Below, one piece after another: positions 36,645 through 46,132 of a stretch of DNA of 64,000 nucleotides (position 1 is its first letter; each line of letters starts with the position of its first letter). The stretch comes from an uncultured Commensalibacter sp. (GTDB lineage: Bacteria > Pseudomonadota > Alphaproteobacteria > Acetobacterales > Acetobacteraceae). Location of the stretch: contig CAMPDW010000009.1 of assembly GCA_946699565.1 (NCBI GenBank), positions 30,543 to 94,542 on the forward strand, read 5' to 3'. The notes beneath the pieces are model-generated. The model saw nothing but the letters and a program-made list of their open reading frames with translations, had not been told where the DNA came from and did no database searches. The translations under genes and the position numbers were made by a program.

Positions 36645-37925
36645 TTATCCGATCTTTTTCAGGCCACCCATATAAGATCGAAGCACTTCAGGAATAGTGA
36701 TTGTACCATCCTCATTTTGATAATTTTCCATCACAGCAACCAATGCACGCCCAACTGCAACGCCAGACCCATTTAATGTATGTAAAAATTCAGGGGACGT
36801 TTTTTTATACCCTTCTGCTTTAGGCCGATAACGAGCATTCATGCGACGTGCCTGAAAATCACGAGTATTGGAGCAAGAAGAAATTTCACGCCAAGCTTGT
36901 TGTCCTGGTAACCATACTTCAAGATCCCAAGTTTTTGCCGCCCCAAATCCTGTATCACCAGAACATAATAAAACACGCCGATAAGGTAATCGCAGTTTTT
37001 CTAAAACTTGTTCAGCACATCGCGTCATCCGTTCATGCTCATTTTCGCTTTCTTCTGGAGCGGTTACACTTACCATTTCAACCTTATAAAATTGATGTTG
37101 ACGTATTAATCCCCTTGTATCACGACCCGCAGCTCCTGCTTCACTTCGAAAACAGGCTGTTAATGCCGTTCGACGAATGGGTAATTGATCAAAATTAATA
37201 ATTTCATCTGCTTGAATCCCGGTCAAGGGAACTTCCGCTGTTGGAATTAACCAGCGTTCATCTTTTGTGCAAAAAGATTGATCCCCGAATTTAGGCAATT
37301 TATCCGTATTAAACATGGTTTGTTCATTAACCAATAATGGAACGACATATTCTTCATAACCATGTTCATTTGTATGAAAATCCAACATAAATTGACCCAA
37401 CGCACGATCCAATCTTGCCAACGCACCACATAAAACACTAAAACGTGCACCTGACAACTTTATCGCTGCATTAAAATTCATCAATCCCAATTTTTCACCC
37501 AGCTCGAAATGCTGCAAAGGTGTAAAATCAAACTCCCGAGTTTTACCCCAATAATGCACAATCAAATTTTCAGCTTCATCCTTACCTGTTGGAACTTCCG
37601 CAGCTAAACGATTAGGTAAACTCGCAAGAATGTCAAAAATCTGTCGATCTAACTGATCCGCACGTGTCTGTAGAGTATCAATATCTTGACGTAATATAAT
37701 AGCCTGCGCCTCTAATGCAGAACTATCTTCTTTATCACGCTTTAACTGACCAATTTGTTTGGAAATATTATTCCGGTCAGCTTGTTTTTGATGCAACTCA
37801 TTTAAACATGCCCGTCGTTCTTCATCATAAGATAATAAAGTTTCACTGACGGCTGGCAATCCACGACGTGCCAAATCTTCATCAAAAACAACAGGGTCAG
37901 CACGCAAAGCACGAAAATCATGCAT
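36645..37925 (-). CDS. serS: Seryl-tRNA synthetase
   Basis: A 426-residue class-II synthetase with the N-terminal tRNA-binding coiled coil (about 30-105). Motif 2 is [28 protein letters not shown], and motif 3 ends [18 protein letters not shown]. Its start overlaps the tatC stop by one base, so it is the last gene of the scpA-scpB-tatB-tatC-serS run. The usual alphaproteobacterial followers surE and pcm are not here; the glycan operon lies convergently instead. Confidence 0.97.
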   Translation of the reverse strand: MHDFRALRADPVVFDEDLARRGLPAVSETLLSYDEERRACLNELHQKQADRNNISKQIGQLKRDKEDSSALEAQAIILRQDIDTLQTRADQLDRQIFDILASLPNRLAAEVPTGKDEAENLIVHYWGKTREFDFTPLQHFELGEKLGLMNFNAAIKLSGARFSVLCGALARLDRALGQFMLDFHTNEHGYEEYVVPLLVNEQTMFNTDKLPKFGDQSFCTKDERWLIPTAEVPLTGIQADEIINFDQLPIRRTALTACFRSEAGAAGRDTRGLIRQHQFYKVEMVSVTAPEESENEHERMTRCAEQVLEKLRLPYRRVLLCSGDTGFGAAKTWDLEVWLPGQQAWREISSCSNTRDFQARRMNARYRPKAEGYKKTSPEFLHTLNGSGVAVGRALVAVMENYQNEDGTITIPEVLRSYMGGLKKIG

Positions 37926-38713
37926 TATAGTAATTCCTCTTCTAGTTTTGGTTCTACCAAACGGGCAGATAAAATTGAAATTTCATATAAAATAATTAAA
38001 GGAATAGCTAAAGCTGTTTGTGTAATCACATCAGGTGGTGTCAGGATAGCAGCAATTACAAAAGCGATGACATAAGCGTATCTTCTAAATTTCTTTAATT
38101 TTGAAGATGTCACAAAACCAATCTTAGCCATTAATGTTAACATGACAGGAAGCTCGAACGCTATACCAAAAGCCATAATTAATCGCATAACTAACGAAAG
38201 ATATTCCGAAACCTTTGCTTGTAATTCAATATGCATATTATTATCCCCACCTACCTGAAACGATAAAAAGAATTTCCAGGCAAAAGGAAAAACGAAAAAA
38301 TAAGCCAAAGCTGCACCTAACAAAAACAAAACTGGCGTTGCAATCAAAAAAGGAACAAAAATTCTTTTTTCATTGCGGTATAATCCAGGAGCAATATATA
38401 TCCACGCCTGAATTGCAAACATCGGAAAAGAACAAAAAAGCGCCCCAAAAAAAGCCAACTTAATATAAGTAAAAAATGCTTCATATAAAGCCGTATAAAT
38501 AAGATGAGGCTGTTCTCCTTGCTGCCGCATGGCTTGTGCCAAAGGATGTGCTAGGAACATATAAATTTGTTCTGAATAATAATAACAAATTCCAAAAGCC
38601 ATTAGAAATGTTACCAAACAAATGATTATTCGGCGACGTAGTTCAACAAAATGCTCCGTCAAGGACATTGATTTGTCATTAATCAACTCTTCTTTAGAAT
38701 GATTTATGTCCAT
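37925..38713 (-). CDS. tatC: Twin-arginine translocase subunit TatC
   Basis: A 262-residue protein with six transmembrane helices. The cytoplasmic N-terminal [16 protein letters not shown] contains the conserved E and LRRR signal-peptide-binding residues. The first periplasmic region reads [21 protein letters not shown], and the F-E-L-P proline is in [12 protein letters not shown]. It forms the receptor for RR signal peptides, such as that of the SDR at 26141. The start overlaps tatB by 10 bp. Confidence 0.96.
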   Translation of the reverse strand: MDINHSKEELINDKSMSLTEHFVELRRRIIICLVTFLMAFGICYYYSEQIYMFLAHPLAQAMRQQGEQPHLIYTALYEAFFTYIKLAFFGALFCSFPMFAIQAWIYIAPGLYRNEKRIFVPFLIATPVLFLLGAALAYFFVFPFAWKFFLSFQVGGDNNMHIELQAKVSEYLSLVMRLIMAFGIAFELPVMLTLMAKIGFVTSSKLKKFRRYAYVIAFVIAAILTPPDVITQTALAIPLIILYEISILSARLVEPKLEEELL

Positions 38714-39255
38714 CTTTGTTCCTTATAATTTGCAATTTGAGGAGGAATCATTGCTGGAACAGGTGGAGCAGCCCTTTTAACCTGTAAACGTTGGGCAATC
38801 GCAGGCGGCAAGAAAATAGGTGCCGGATCAATTTTAGCTAAAACTTCCAAATTAAGTTCCTCACGATTAGCCTCTTCCACAGATGTAAAATATTTGGAAA
38901 TGATTTCTGGTTGCTTATTAGTAAAAGGAATTTCATAATGATTAGAAGATTGAATAGAAGTTTGATTTAAAGAAGAATTGAAATTTTCCTGAAATGTACC
39001 ATCTCGATCAATGACATCTAATATGGCACTTTTAATATTCATGCGGCGCAATTTCATTAACTGATCTTTGGCTTCCTTCAAATCAGAATCTTTAACCATT
39101 TCATCTACCTGACTATGAAATTCACGTGCCATACCTCGACATCTTTTTACAATATCACTGAACCAGCTCAAAATTTTTGGAAAATCCTTTGGACCAATGA
39201 AGATCATGCTGACAATCCCAATCAATATCAATTCAGCCCAAGAAAAATCAAACAT
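38704..39255 (-). CDS. tatB: Twin-arginine translocase subunit TatB
   Basis: A 183-residue protein. The N-terminal membrane helix carries the conserved Glu8 (FDFSWAELILIGIVSMIFIGP), followed by the Gly-Pro hinge and an amphipathic helix (PKILSWFSDIVKRCRGMAREF). The C-terminal tail is long and Pro-rich, ending in PAPIFLPPAIAQRLQVKRAAPPVP-like sequence (read in two pieces). The length and the tail mark TatB rather than TatA. No tatA lies in the 86-bp gap before scpB or elsewhere in the window, although tatA normally precedes tatB. Confidence 0.94.
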   Translation of the reverse strand: MFDFSWAELILIGIVSMIFIGPKDFPKILSWFSDIVKRCRGMAREFHSQVDEMVKDSDLKEAKDQLMKLRRMNIKSAILDVIDRDGTFQENFNSSLNQTSIQSSNHYEIPFTNKQPEIISKYFTSVEEANREELNLEVLAKIDPAPIFLPPAIAQRLQVKRAAPPVPAMIPPQIANYKEQRWT

Positions 39256-39341
39256 GCCTTATATTGCCCTCTCTGCTTTCATGATCTACAACCATATTTC
39301 TCCTTATATATGATTTATTTAGCGTAGATTTTACAACTTAT

Positions 39342-39917
39342 TTATTCATCATTTAAGAATTGATACGGAGTATCTCCAAATAGTTCCTCTTTTTTAGGTA
39401 AATCATGCAAATTATTTAACCCAAGATAGGATAAAAACTTCTTAGATGTTTTCCATAAAGTTGGACGGCCCGGAACAGGTTTATGACCACAAGGTTTAAT
39501 AAGACCGTATTCAAGTAATGTTTCTAAAACAGTTTGACTTAAACTAACCCCACGAATCTTTTCAATATCGGCCCGTGTACAAGGTTGATGATAAGCAATA
39601 ACGGCCAATGTCTCCATTACTGCCCGTGACAAACGCTTTGGTCGAGAAATAATTTTTACCAGATAAGGAGCCCATTCCTTAGCCGTTCGAAATTGCCATC
39701 CACCTGCAACCTGACATAAATGGATACCACGATGGGCATAATCCTTTTGAAGGGCAAAAATAATGTCACGAATATTAACAGAAGATCGTGCTTCATGATT
39801 TAAATCAATTAAATTTTTTTCTAACAAGGATTGAATTGTTTTTTCTGAAACTGGTTCCGTTTGTGAAAAAATAAAAGCTTCAATTAATCCTTTTAAATCT
39901 TCTGAAATCGTCTTCAT
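39342..39917 (-). CDS. scpB: Segregation and condensation protein ScpB
   Basis: A 191-residue protein with two winged-helix domains. Family blocks are LIEAFIFSQTEPVSEKTI at the start, GGWQFRTAKEWAPYL, and RAVMETLAVIAYHQPCTRADIEKIRGVS, then GRPTLWKTSKKFLSYLGL. It forms the bacterial Smc condensin with ScpA. Its start overlaps the scpA stop by four bases (ATGA type). Confidence 0.95.
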   Translation of the reverse strand: MKTISEDLKGLIEAFIFSQTEPVSEKTIQSLLEKNLIDLNHEARSSVNIRDIIFALQKDYAHRGIHLCQVAGGWQFRTAKEWAPYLVKIISRPKRLSRAVMETLAVIAYHQPCTRADIEKIRGVSLSQTVLETLLEYGLIKPCGHKPVPGRPTLWKTSKKFLSYLGLNNLHDLPKKEELFGDTPYQFLNDE

Positions 39918-40771
39918 TCCAATTCTAACATGGGATAATCTACTTTTTCATTCATTTGAGATTGCAATCGAATCTGACCAAATTGTTCTTGTTGATTAAG
40001 TTTTATTTCACCCAGCTTGGCTAATTCCAAACCAGCCAACAACATTCCACACCATGCAGCTTTCCATTGTTGCTGTTGTTGAGTCATGGTTAAATTTTTC
40101 TTATTTATTATTTCCCACTGAGGTAAAAAAGCATCAAGCACATGCCATCCTGGCACATGTTTTGATTTGAGTAATCGCTTTAGACGATGCAAGGCATCTC
40201 TAACCGTCCAAAAATGAAAAGACCGGATACACCATGTTCTTTTTTTATTTCTACATCGAAAAATTCGTATATATGCATCAATAAGGCACGCACTATCCAA
40301 CACCAACCCTGAAGAATCTATAGAGGTACAATCTTCGAAATACCCTTTAATAAAAACTTCATATCCCAGCAATGGACGTTGTTGCATCCATAAAACAGCC
40401 TTATTAATATATTCTAACCCCTGCAACCGTTCCTGTAATAAATCCACTGCTTGTTCAGTATCTTCAAAATCTTCTGGTTTCTGCGGTAATAGCAAACATG
40501 ATTTTAACCAAGTCAACCAAGCGGCCATAACCAACCAATCTGCAGCCAGCTTCAATTTAATTTTTCTTGCTGATTCAATAATCTTTAAATACTGTAATAC
40601 CAATTGCAAAATAGATATTTGTGCCAAATCAACCTTTTGCGTTTTGGCTAATTGAAACAGCATATCCAACGGCCCCTCAAACCCATCAAGGTGAACAATA
40701 AACTCTGCCTCATCCCATAAAAACGATTGGTTTTCCATCTTTTTTTCAAGGTTAAAGTCGGTTTGCTGCAT
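39914..40771 (-). CDS. scpA: Segregation and condensation protein ScpA (kleisin)
   Basis: A 285-residue kleisin. The N-terminal Smc-neck-binding region is FIVHLDGFEGPLDMLFQLAKTQKVDLAQISI and LVMAAWLTWLKSCLLLP. The C-terminal winged helix has the conserved alanine/leucine helix (AAWCGMLLAGLELAKLGEIKLNQQ). It bridges Smc heads with ScpB. A nearby in-frame Met12 is an alternative start. The gene follows the SPOR gene by only 30 bp; nagZ, which usually sits between them in Alphaproteobacteria, is missing. Confidence 0.94.
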   Translation of the reverse strand: MQQTDFNLEKKMENQSFLWDEAEFIVHLDGFEGPLDMLFQLAKTQKVDLAQISILQLVLQYLKIIESARKIKLKLAADWLVMAAWLTWLKSCLLLPQKPEDFEDTEQAVDLLQERLQGLEYINKAVLWMQQRPLLGYEVFIKGYFEDCTSIDSSGLVLDSACLIDAYIRIFRCRNKKRTWCIRSFHFWTVRDALHRLKRLLKSKHVPGWHVLDAFLPQWEIINKKNLTMTQQQQQWKAAWCGMLLAGLELAKLGEIKLNQQEQFGQIRLQSQMNEKVDYPMLELE

Positions 40772-40801
40772 GATTATATCAGCTTAATTCAATCTCTAAT
40801 T

Positions 40802-42010
40802 TTAAAAATTTGCCAGAGTACAAGAAAGACTTTTAGCTTTTAACTGACCACAAAAACTGCTTGCCTGTGCTTTGGAAGAAAATCCTTTAACACGTAAACG
40901 ATAAATTGTATTTCCCTTGACTTCAGCTTTTTGAATAAAAGGACTGTGACTTCCTAATAGATCTGGCGCCTTTTTACGCATAACCTGCCATTGTTTTTCA
41001 GCGGCACTGCTTGAACCTAACGCGGCAAGTTGCACAACATAATGACCACCACTTCCATTGTTGTTTCTAGTTATAGTATTTTTATCCTTAATTTTCGTGC
41101 TATTTTTAGCCTCTTCTTTATTAGAAGACTCTATTTTTTTATTAACGGTTTGATGTTGCTGAACATGTTTCTTAACAGGAACAGGCAGGATAGGCTTTTC
41201 TGATTCAACTGATTCTTCCGATTGCTCTTCTGAAGTTGTCACTTCTCTATTATTTTGTGATTTTTGATTCAAATTTTGATGATTTTCCTTATCTGTGACA
41301 TTTGAAGAAATAGGTGGAGGGACAGGAATTGTCGGTGTATTATTACTTATAGGCTGATGGAAATTATCTTCTGCTTTACTGTTCGCATTAGCCATCGCAG
41401 AAACTTGACCATTTACTGAATTTTTTAAACTATATTGTGCCGCAAGAGCGGATGGATTTGCCTGTTCAGGACCAGGTGCAAGAACAGGCTTGCCATTTGC
41501 ATCCATCTGCCCTTCAGTTTTATCCATACCAATTGTTTCAGAATTACTTTCAGGTAACGGTTTTTCCTTTGCTTCTATTTGTGGAGGTTCAAAAACTGGC
41601 ACCCCTTGATGTCCGGCTCTAGACATCATCCAACCACCTATAAAAAGCAATAATAATCCACCAATACCTGCCGAGGCATAAGCCAATCGACGCGTTGAGG
41701 AATCACCGTGAAATAAATTTTGCACAAACGCGAAACGAGAATGACGACGCCGATCATAATCTTCATCATCGTAATCATCATTATCTTCTTCTTCGCGATA
41801 CTGTGAAACCATTCTTTCCCTCCCATTTGGATCCGCACGATTTAAATGAGACATTAATCGCCTTTCTTCTTCACGATCGGATTCAGATCGAAAATTTTGT
41901 CTATGAATAGAATCCCCTCTTCTTCCTTGGCCTTCAGATAATGTATCTACTGGATCATCATCAAAAAATGATCTTTTTTTAAGAGGTTCTGGTGTATTCT
42001 GATCAATCAT
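40802..42010 (-). CDS. SPOR-domain cell-division/envelope protein
   Basis: A 402-residue bitopic protein. The cytoplasmic N-terminal part is charged, with DDY/ED-rich stretches. One membrane helix (about 109-128) is followed by a Pro/Ser/Gln/Lys-rich periplasmic linker. The C-terminal SPOR domain (about 325-400; GGHYVVQLAALGSSSAAEKQW, then NTIYRLRVKGFSSKAQASSFCGQLK) binds glycan strands denuded by amidases at the septum. Its start overlaps the argS stop by four bases. Position after argS is standard for Alphaproteobacteria. Confidence 0.92.
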   Translation of the reverse strand: MIDQNTPEPLKKRSFFDDDPVDTLSEGQGRRGDSIHRQNFRSESDREEERRLMSHLNRADPNGRERMVSQYREEEDNDDYDDEDYDRRRHSRFAFVQNLFHGDSSTRRLAYASAGIGGLLLLFIGGWMMSRAGHQGVPVFEPPQIEAKEKPLPESNSETIGMDKTEGQMDANGKPVLAPGPEQANPSALAAQYSLKNSVNGQVSAMANANSKAEDNFHQPISNNTPTIPVPPPISSNVTDKENHQNLNQKSQNNREVTTSEEQSEESVESEKPILPVPVKKHVQQHQTVNKKIESSNKEEAKNSTKIKDKNTITRNNNGSGGHYVVQLAALGSSSAAEKQWQVMRKKAPDLLGSHSPFIQKAEVKGNTIYRLRVKGFSSKAQASSFCGQLKAKSLSCTLANF

Positions 42011-43812
42011 CTCATTTCCTCAACTGGTTCTATTCCCAGCACTTGCATAGCAGAGCGAATAACGCAAGCAATCGCTTCAACTAGGGCAATTCTGGATAAC
42101 GTTCCCTGAACATTTTCTTTTTGAATAAAGCGTAACGTTGCATCATCCCGTCCGGCATTCCATAAAGCATGAAAATCTGCAGCAACCTCCATCAAATAAT
42201 AAGCAATCCGATGAGGCTCACGAACTAAAGCAGCATTTTCAACCGTTCGTGGCCATTGAGCAAGCCTCCGCATCATGGTCAATTCTGCCTCATTTCTTAA
42301 ATCTGACAAATCGACTTTAGCCAATGCAGCAGAAGAAAGTTGTTCTTTTCCAAAAAATTCCTCCGCCGAGCGTAAAACTGAACGACATCTTGCATGCGCA
42401 TATTGAACATAAAAAACTGGATTATCACGTGTTTGAGCTACAACTTGTTCAAGATCAAAATTCATTTGAGCATCAGCTTTACGGGTTAACATGGTAAATC
42501 TTACCGCATCTTTCCCCACTTCATCAATCAAATCTCGTAATGTTACAAATGTTCCTGCACGTTTTGACATGCGAACAACTTCACCATTTCGCACAACTCT
42601 AACGATCTGACATAAAGTTACTTCAAAATCAACTGGGTCTTTAACAGGGCTAAGAGCTTTAACCGCGGCACTCATACGAGATACATAACCCCCATGATCC
42701 GCTCCCCAAATATCAAGTAAAATTTTATATCTACGCTGCATTTTATCATAATGATAACCAATATCATTCGCAAAATACGTAGCACTACCATCTGACTTCC
42801 GTAAAGGACGATCAATATCATCCCCAAAAGAAGTTGATTTGAATAAGATTTGCGGACGCACCACCCAGTCATCGGGTGTCTTTCCTTTAGGAGGTTCTAG
42901 CGTACCTGTATAAACTAATCCTTTTTCTTCTAAAATATGAATCGCTTTTTCAACCATTCCTGATTCTAATATAGCACGCTCAGAAATAAACTTTTTTTGT
43001 TCAACACCCAATGCTTGCAAGTCTTCACGTATATTTTGCATCATGTGCGCCAATACACATACCTTAACTTTATCAAACCAACTTGGAAAAGGTTTTTGCT
43101 CGGTTCCTATTAACAAATCCTTACCATATCGTTGAGCTAGATCCTGTCCAACCGGAACAAGATAATCTCCCTGATATTGTAAACCCGTTGGTATATTAGT
43201 TTTGAATCGTTTTTCAAAATCAGCAACAGAACATTCACCTTCAATCACTTGAAGATAACGCCAATAGGCAGCCCATGTTAAAGCAACGACTTGGTTCCCT
43301 GCATCGTTAATATAATATTCTTTCGTAACATCGAATCCCGCCTTGATCATTAAATTAGCTAAAACATCCCCAACAACAGCACCTCGACAATGTCCTACAT
43401 GCATAGGTCCAGTTGGATTAGCGGAAACATATTCAATATTAGTTTTGACATTATTGCCAATCTGACTATCACCAAAGGCTTCTTTTATCTGTAAAATAAC
43501 CGAAACAAGGTTTTGAAAAACCAAGGGAACCAATTTTAAATTAACGAACCCAGGTCCCGCTGGTTCAGCTTTTTCAATGCCAGGAACAGATCTTAGATTT
43601 TCAGCCAAATCTTTGGCGAGCTCCTGAGGACGACGTTTCGCAAATTTCGCTGTTATCAAAGCTGCATTCGTTGCAATATCCCCATGTGAAACACCTCGTG
43701 TAGGCGTTAATTCTATTCGTTTAATAACATCTTCTGGCAAATCAGGAACAATTTTCCGTAAAGCTTTTATAACGTAATGGTAAAAGAAAACATATAAATT
43801 ATGCTCAGCCAT
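42007..43812 (-). CDS. argS: Arginyl-tRNA synthetase
   Basis: A class-I ArgRS of about 600 residues. The N-terminal additional domain (ADD1) has PTRGVSHGDIATNAALI. HIGH-equivalent PTGPMHVGHCRGAVVGD and KMSK-equivalent VRMSKRAGTF are present, and the C-terminal DALR domain ends in VLGIEPVEEMR. The frame is open to a TTG at 43837-43839, but the ATG at 43810-43812 (MAEHNLY) is the more likely start because it is the first ATG and begins at the usual ADD1 distance. Its stop overlaps the start of the SPOR gene by four bases. Confidence 0.95.
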   Translation of the reverse strand: MAEHNLYVFFYHYVIKALRKIVPDLPEDVIKRIELTPTRGVSHGDIATNAALITAKFAKRRPQELAKDLAENLRSVPGIEKAEPAGPGFVNLKLVPLVFQNLVSVILQIKEAFGDSQIGNNVKTNIEYVSANPTGPMHVGHCRGAVVGDVLANLMIKAGFDVTKEYYINDAGNQVVALTWAAYWRYLQVIEGECSVADFEKRFKTNIPTGLQYQGDYLVPVGQDLAQRYGKDLLIGTEQKPFPSWFDKVKVCVLAHMMQNIREDLQALGVEQKKFISERAILESGMVEKAIHILEEKGLVYTGTLEPPKGKTPDDWVVRPQILFKSTSFGDDIDRPLRKSDGSATYFANDIGYHYDKMQRRYKILLDIWGADHGGYVSRMSAAVKALSPVKDPVDFEVTLCQIVRVVRNGEVVRMSKRAGTFVTLRDLIDEVGKDAVRFTMLTRKADAQMNFDLEQVVAQTRDNPVFYVQYAHARCRSVLRSAEEFFGKEQLSSAALAKVDLSDLRNEAELTMMRRLAQWPRTVENAALVREPHRIAYYLMEVAADFHALWNAGRDDATLRFIQKENVQGTLSRIALVEAIACVIRSAMQVLGIEPVEEMR

Positions 43813-43959
43813 ATAAAAATTATCTTTCTCTTCAAACAATTGATTATACCTAATTTATCAGTAACAATAAAATAGAATAAAATAGAAATATTCACAAAAT
43901 AACAAGCATATAATTCCATAAGCTTAATATATTAATACTATATTATTCCTTGATATTTT

Positions 43960-45153
43960 TTAAATGATTTTAATATCTTGAGATAAAATAGATAAATCAG
44001 TTAGTCTTTGATATTCTTCTATTACATAGCGATCCGTCATACCAGCAATATAATCCGTAATAATTCTTAAAACTCCTGATTTTTGCTTTCTTTTTTCTGC
44101 TTCAACAGCACGTATTTGCCATTCTTTAGGTAATAAATCAATATTTTCAGATAAAATCTTAAATAAATCTTTAACTAATATTTCCCCTTTACGACTCATC
44201 CGATTGACACGCCAGTGCGAATATAAATTCTTATATAAAAAATCACGTATTTCTTGATTTCCCTTTGCAATCTCGGGACTAAACTGAACAATGCCATAAG
44301 CACAATAACGAATATCATCAATGGACTTGGGAGCAAGCTCATATAAATTTTTCGCCGTCTGATTTTTTAAATCATGAACCAAACAATCAATGACACGTCG
44401 AATTATTTCATGACGCAAACGCTTTTCCAACCCATCTTTAAACTGACAAAAATCCATTTGTTTTCTTGCTTCATATAAAGCTTTTCCAACAATAGGAAGA
44501 TCTTTCAATTCCGAAAGTTGAAGTAAACCAGCACGTAAACCGTCATCCAAGTCATGACTATGATAAGCGATATCATCAGATATGGAAGCTATTTGTGCCT
44601 CGGCTGAAGCGTAACTTGACAATTCCATAGAATATAATTGATTGATCCTTTTTAAATAAGGATAAGGTTGTTTAACAGGACCATTATGTTTCGCCAATCC
44701 TTCTAGACTTTCCCATGTAAGATTGAGACCATTAAAAGCACTATATTGCTGTTCTAATAATGTAACCTGTCTCAATGATTGATCATTGTGGCTAAACCCA
44801 TTGTAATCCTTCATCATGGATTCAAGAGCCCTTTCCCCAGCATGTCCAAAAGGTGAATGACCCAAATCATGTGCCAATGCCAAACATTCAGTTAAATCTT
44901 CGTTGAGATGTAAAGCCCGTGCAACTGAACAGGCAATTTGGGCAACCTCTAAGGAATGGGTTAAACGAGTTCGAAAGAAATTACCTTCATGATTAATAAA
45001 AACTTGCGTCTTATATTGCAAAACACGAAAGGCCGTCGAATGAATAACACGATCACGATCTCTTTGCCATGGATTACGCCCCTGTGCCTCAGTTTCTGAA
45101 TAAAATCTTCCTCGCGCATTTTTTTTATGAACGGCATAAGAAGCAAAATCCAT
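43960..45153 (-). CDS. dgt: Deoxyguanosinetriphosphate triphosphohydrolase-like protein (HD domain)
   Basis: A 397-residue dNTP triphosphohydrolase. HD motif residues are His66 (RLTHSLEVAQIA), His95-Asp96 (ALAHDLGHSPFGHAGE) and the downstream Asp in ASISDDIAYHSHDLDDGL. N-terminal RDRDRVIHSTAFRVLQYKTQVF is a clear dGTPase signature. It hydrolyses dNTPs to deoxynucleoside plus triphosphate. The position upstream of argS is the usual alphaproteobacterial one. erpA, often found between xth and dgt, is absent here. Confidence 0.93.
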   Translation of the reverse strand: MDFASYAVHKKNARGRFYSETEAQGRNPWQRDRDRVIHSTAFRVLQYKTQVFINHEGNFFRTRLTHSLEVAQIACSVARALHLNEDLTECLALAHDLGHSPFGHAGERALESMMKDYNGFSHNDQSLRQVTLLEQQYSAFNGLNLTWESLEGLAKHNGPVKQPYPYLKRINQLYSMELSSYASAEAQIASISDDIAYHSHDLDDGLRAGLLQLSELKDLPIVGKALYEARKQMDFCQFKDGLEKRLRHEIIRRVIDCLVHDLKNQTAKNLYELAPKSIDDIRYCAYGIVQFSPEIAKGNQEIRDFLYKNLYSHWRVNRMSRKGEILVKDLFKILSENIDLLPKEWQIRAVEAEKRKQKSGVLRIITDYIAGMTDRYVIEEYQRLTDLSILSQDIKII

Positions 45154-45350
45154 GACTACTTTCCAATATATAATTTCAATATAACTAATTATTTATTCTT
45201 CATACCTTAAATGATTAAAATATCATAATTAAATATTTTCCACCGGTAATCTTTGAAATAAGAAATTTTACCTTAATATGCTTTAATATCAAAAAATTTC
45301 TGATAAAATTTAAAATAATTTTGCATTTAACTTAATTTCAGGAATTTTCA

Positions 45351-46121
45351 ATGAAATTTGCTAGTTGGAACGTTAACTCTATTCGTCAAAGACTTTCACA
45401 CGTTCAAATATGGCTTCAAAAAGAGCAACCTGACTGGCTTTTCCTTCAAGAAATCAAATGCCAAAATAACCAATTCCCATCAGATATCTTTAAATCATTA
45501 GGTTACTATGTTATTGTGCATGGACAAAAAGCCTATAATGGTGTCGCTATCTTAAGCCGTCATCCTTATGAATTACTCTATACGGATTTACCCAATTTTC
45601 AAAATACAAAAAATCACGCGCGTTATATTGAAATAAAAAGTCAAAATATTCATCTTTGTAATCTATATTTACCTAATGGTAATTCAGGTGGTGAAGAAGG
45701 TTTTCAGTTTAAACTTAATTTTATTCAAGCGTTACTTAAACGAACCAAAGATTTGCTTAGTAATAAACAAAATTGTATTTTTGCAGGGGATTTTAATATT
45801 TGTCCAACTGATCAAGATTTAACCCCAGGCACGCTTACTTCTGGAGACGCATTAATCCAACCTGAAAGTCGAAAAGGTTTTTTTAGCTTTTTATGGTCTG
45901 GTCTTACAGATGCTTATCGTACATTACACCCACAGGATATAGAATATAGCTTTTGGGATTATACAAAAGGTGCTTGGCAACGAAATGCAGGCTTACGAAT
46001 TGATCATGTCTTACTCTCACCAAAATTGGCAGAGCAATTACAACATTGCTGGATCGACAAAGAAGAACGTGCCAAAACACAACCTTCCGATCATGTCCCC
46101 ATTATTGTTGAATTAGAATGA
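45351..46121 (+). CDS. xth: Exodeoxyribonuclease III
   Basis: A 256-residue AP endonuclease of the Xth family. Key residues by motif: Asn7 (WNVNSIR), Glu34 (LQEIK), Tyr and Asp/Asn in FAGDFNICP, and the terminal Asp-His in PSDHVPI. It acts in base-excision repair at abasic sites. Divergent from dgt. Its stop is only 11 bp from the convergent glycosyltransferase, with no obvious terminator between them. SD-like CAGGAA precedes the ATG. Confidence 0.95.
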   Translation: MKFASWNVNSIRQRLSHVQIWLQKEQPDWLFLQEIKCQNNQFPSDIFKSLGYYVIVHGQKAYNGVAILSRHPYELLYTDLPNFQNTKNHARYIEIKSQNIHLCNLYLPNGNSGGEEGFQFKLNFIQALLKRTKDLLSNKQNCIFAGDFNICPTDQDLTPGTLTSGDALIQPESRKGFFSFLWSGLTDAYRTLHPQDIEYSFWDYTKGAWQRNAGLRIDHVLLSPKLAEQLQHCWIDKEERAKTQPSDHVPIIVELE

Positions 46122-46132
46122 TTCTACCCTAT

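Noticed and set aside
38215-38463. Plus-strand 82-residue open frame
   Set aside because: Antisense to tatC; Lys/Gln-rich shadow of the hydrophobic helices.
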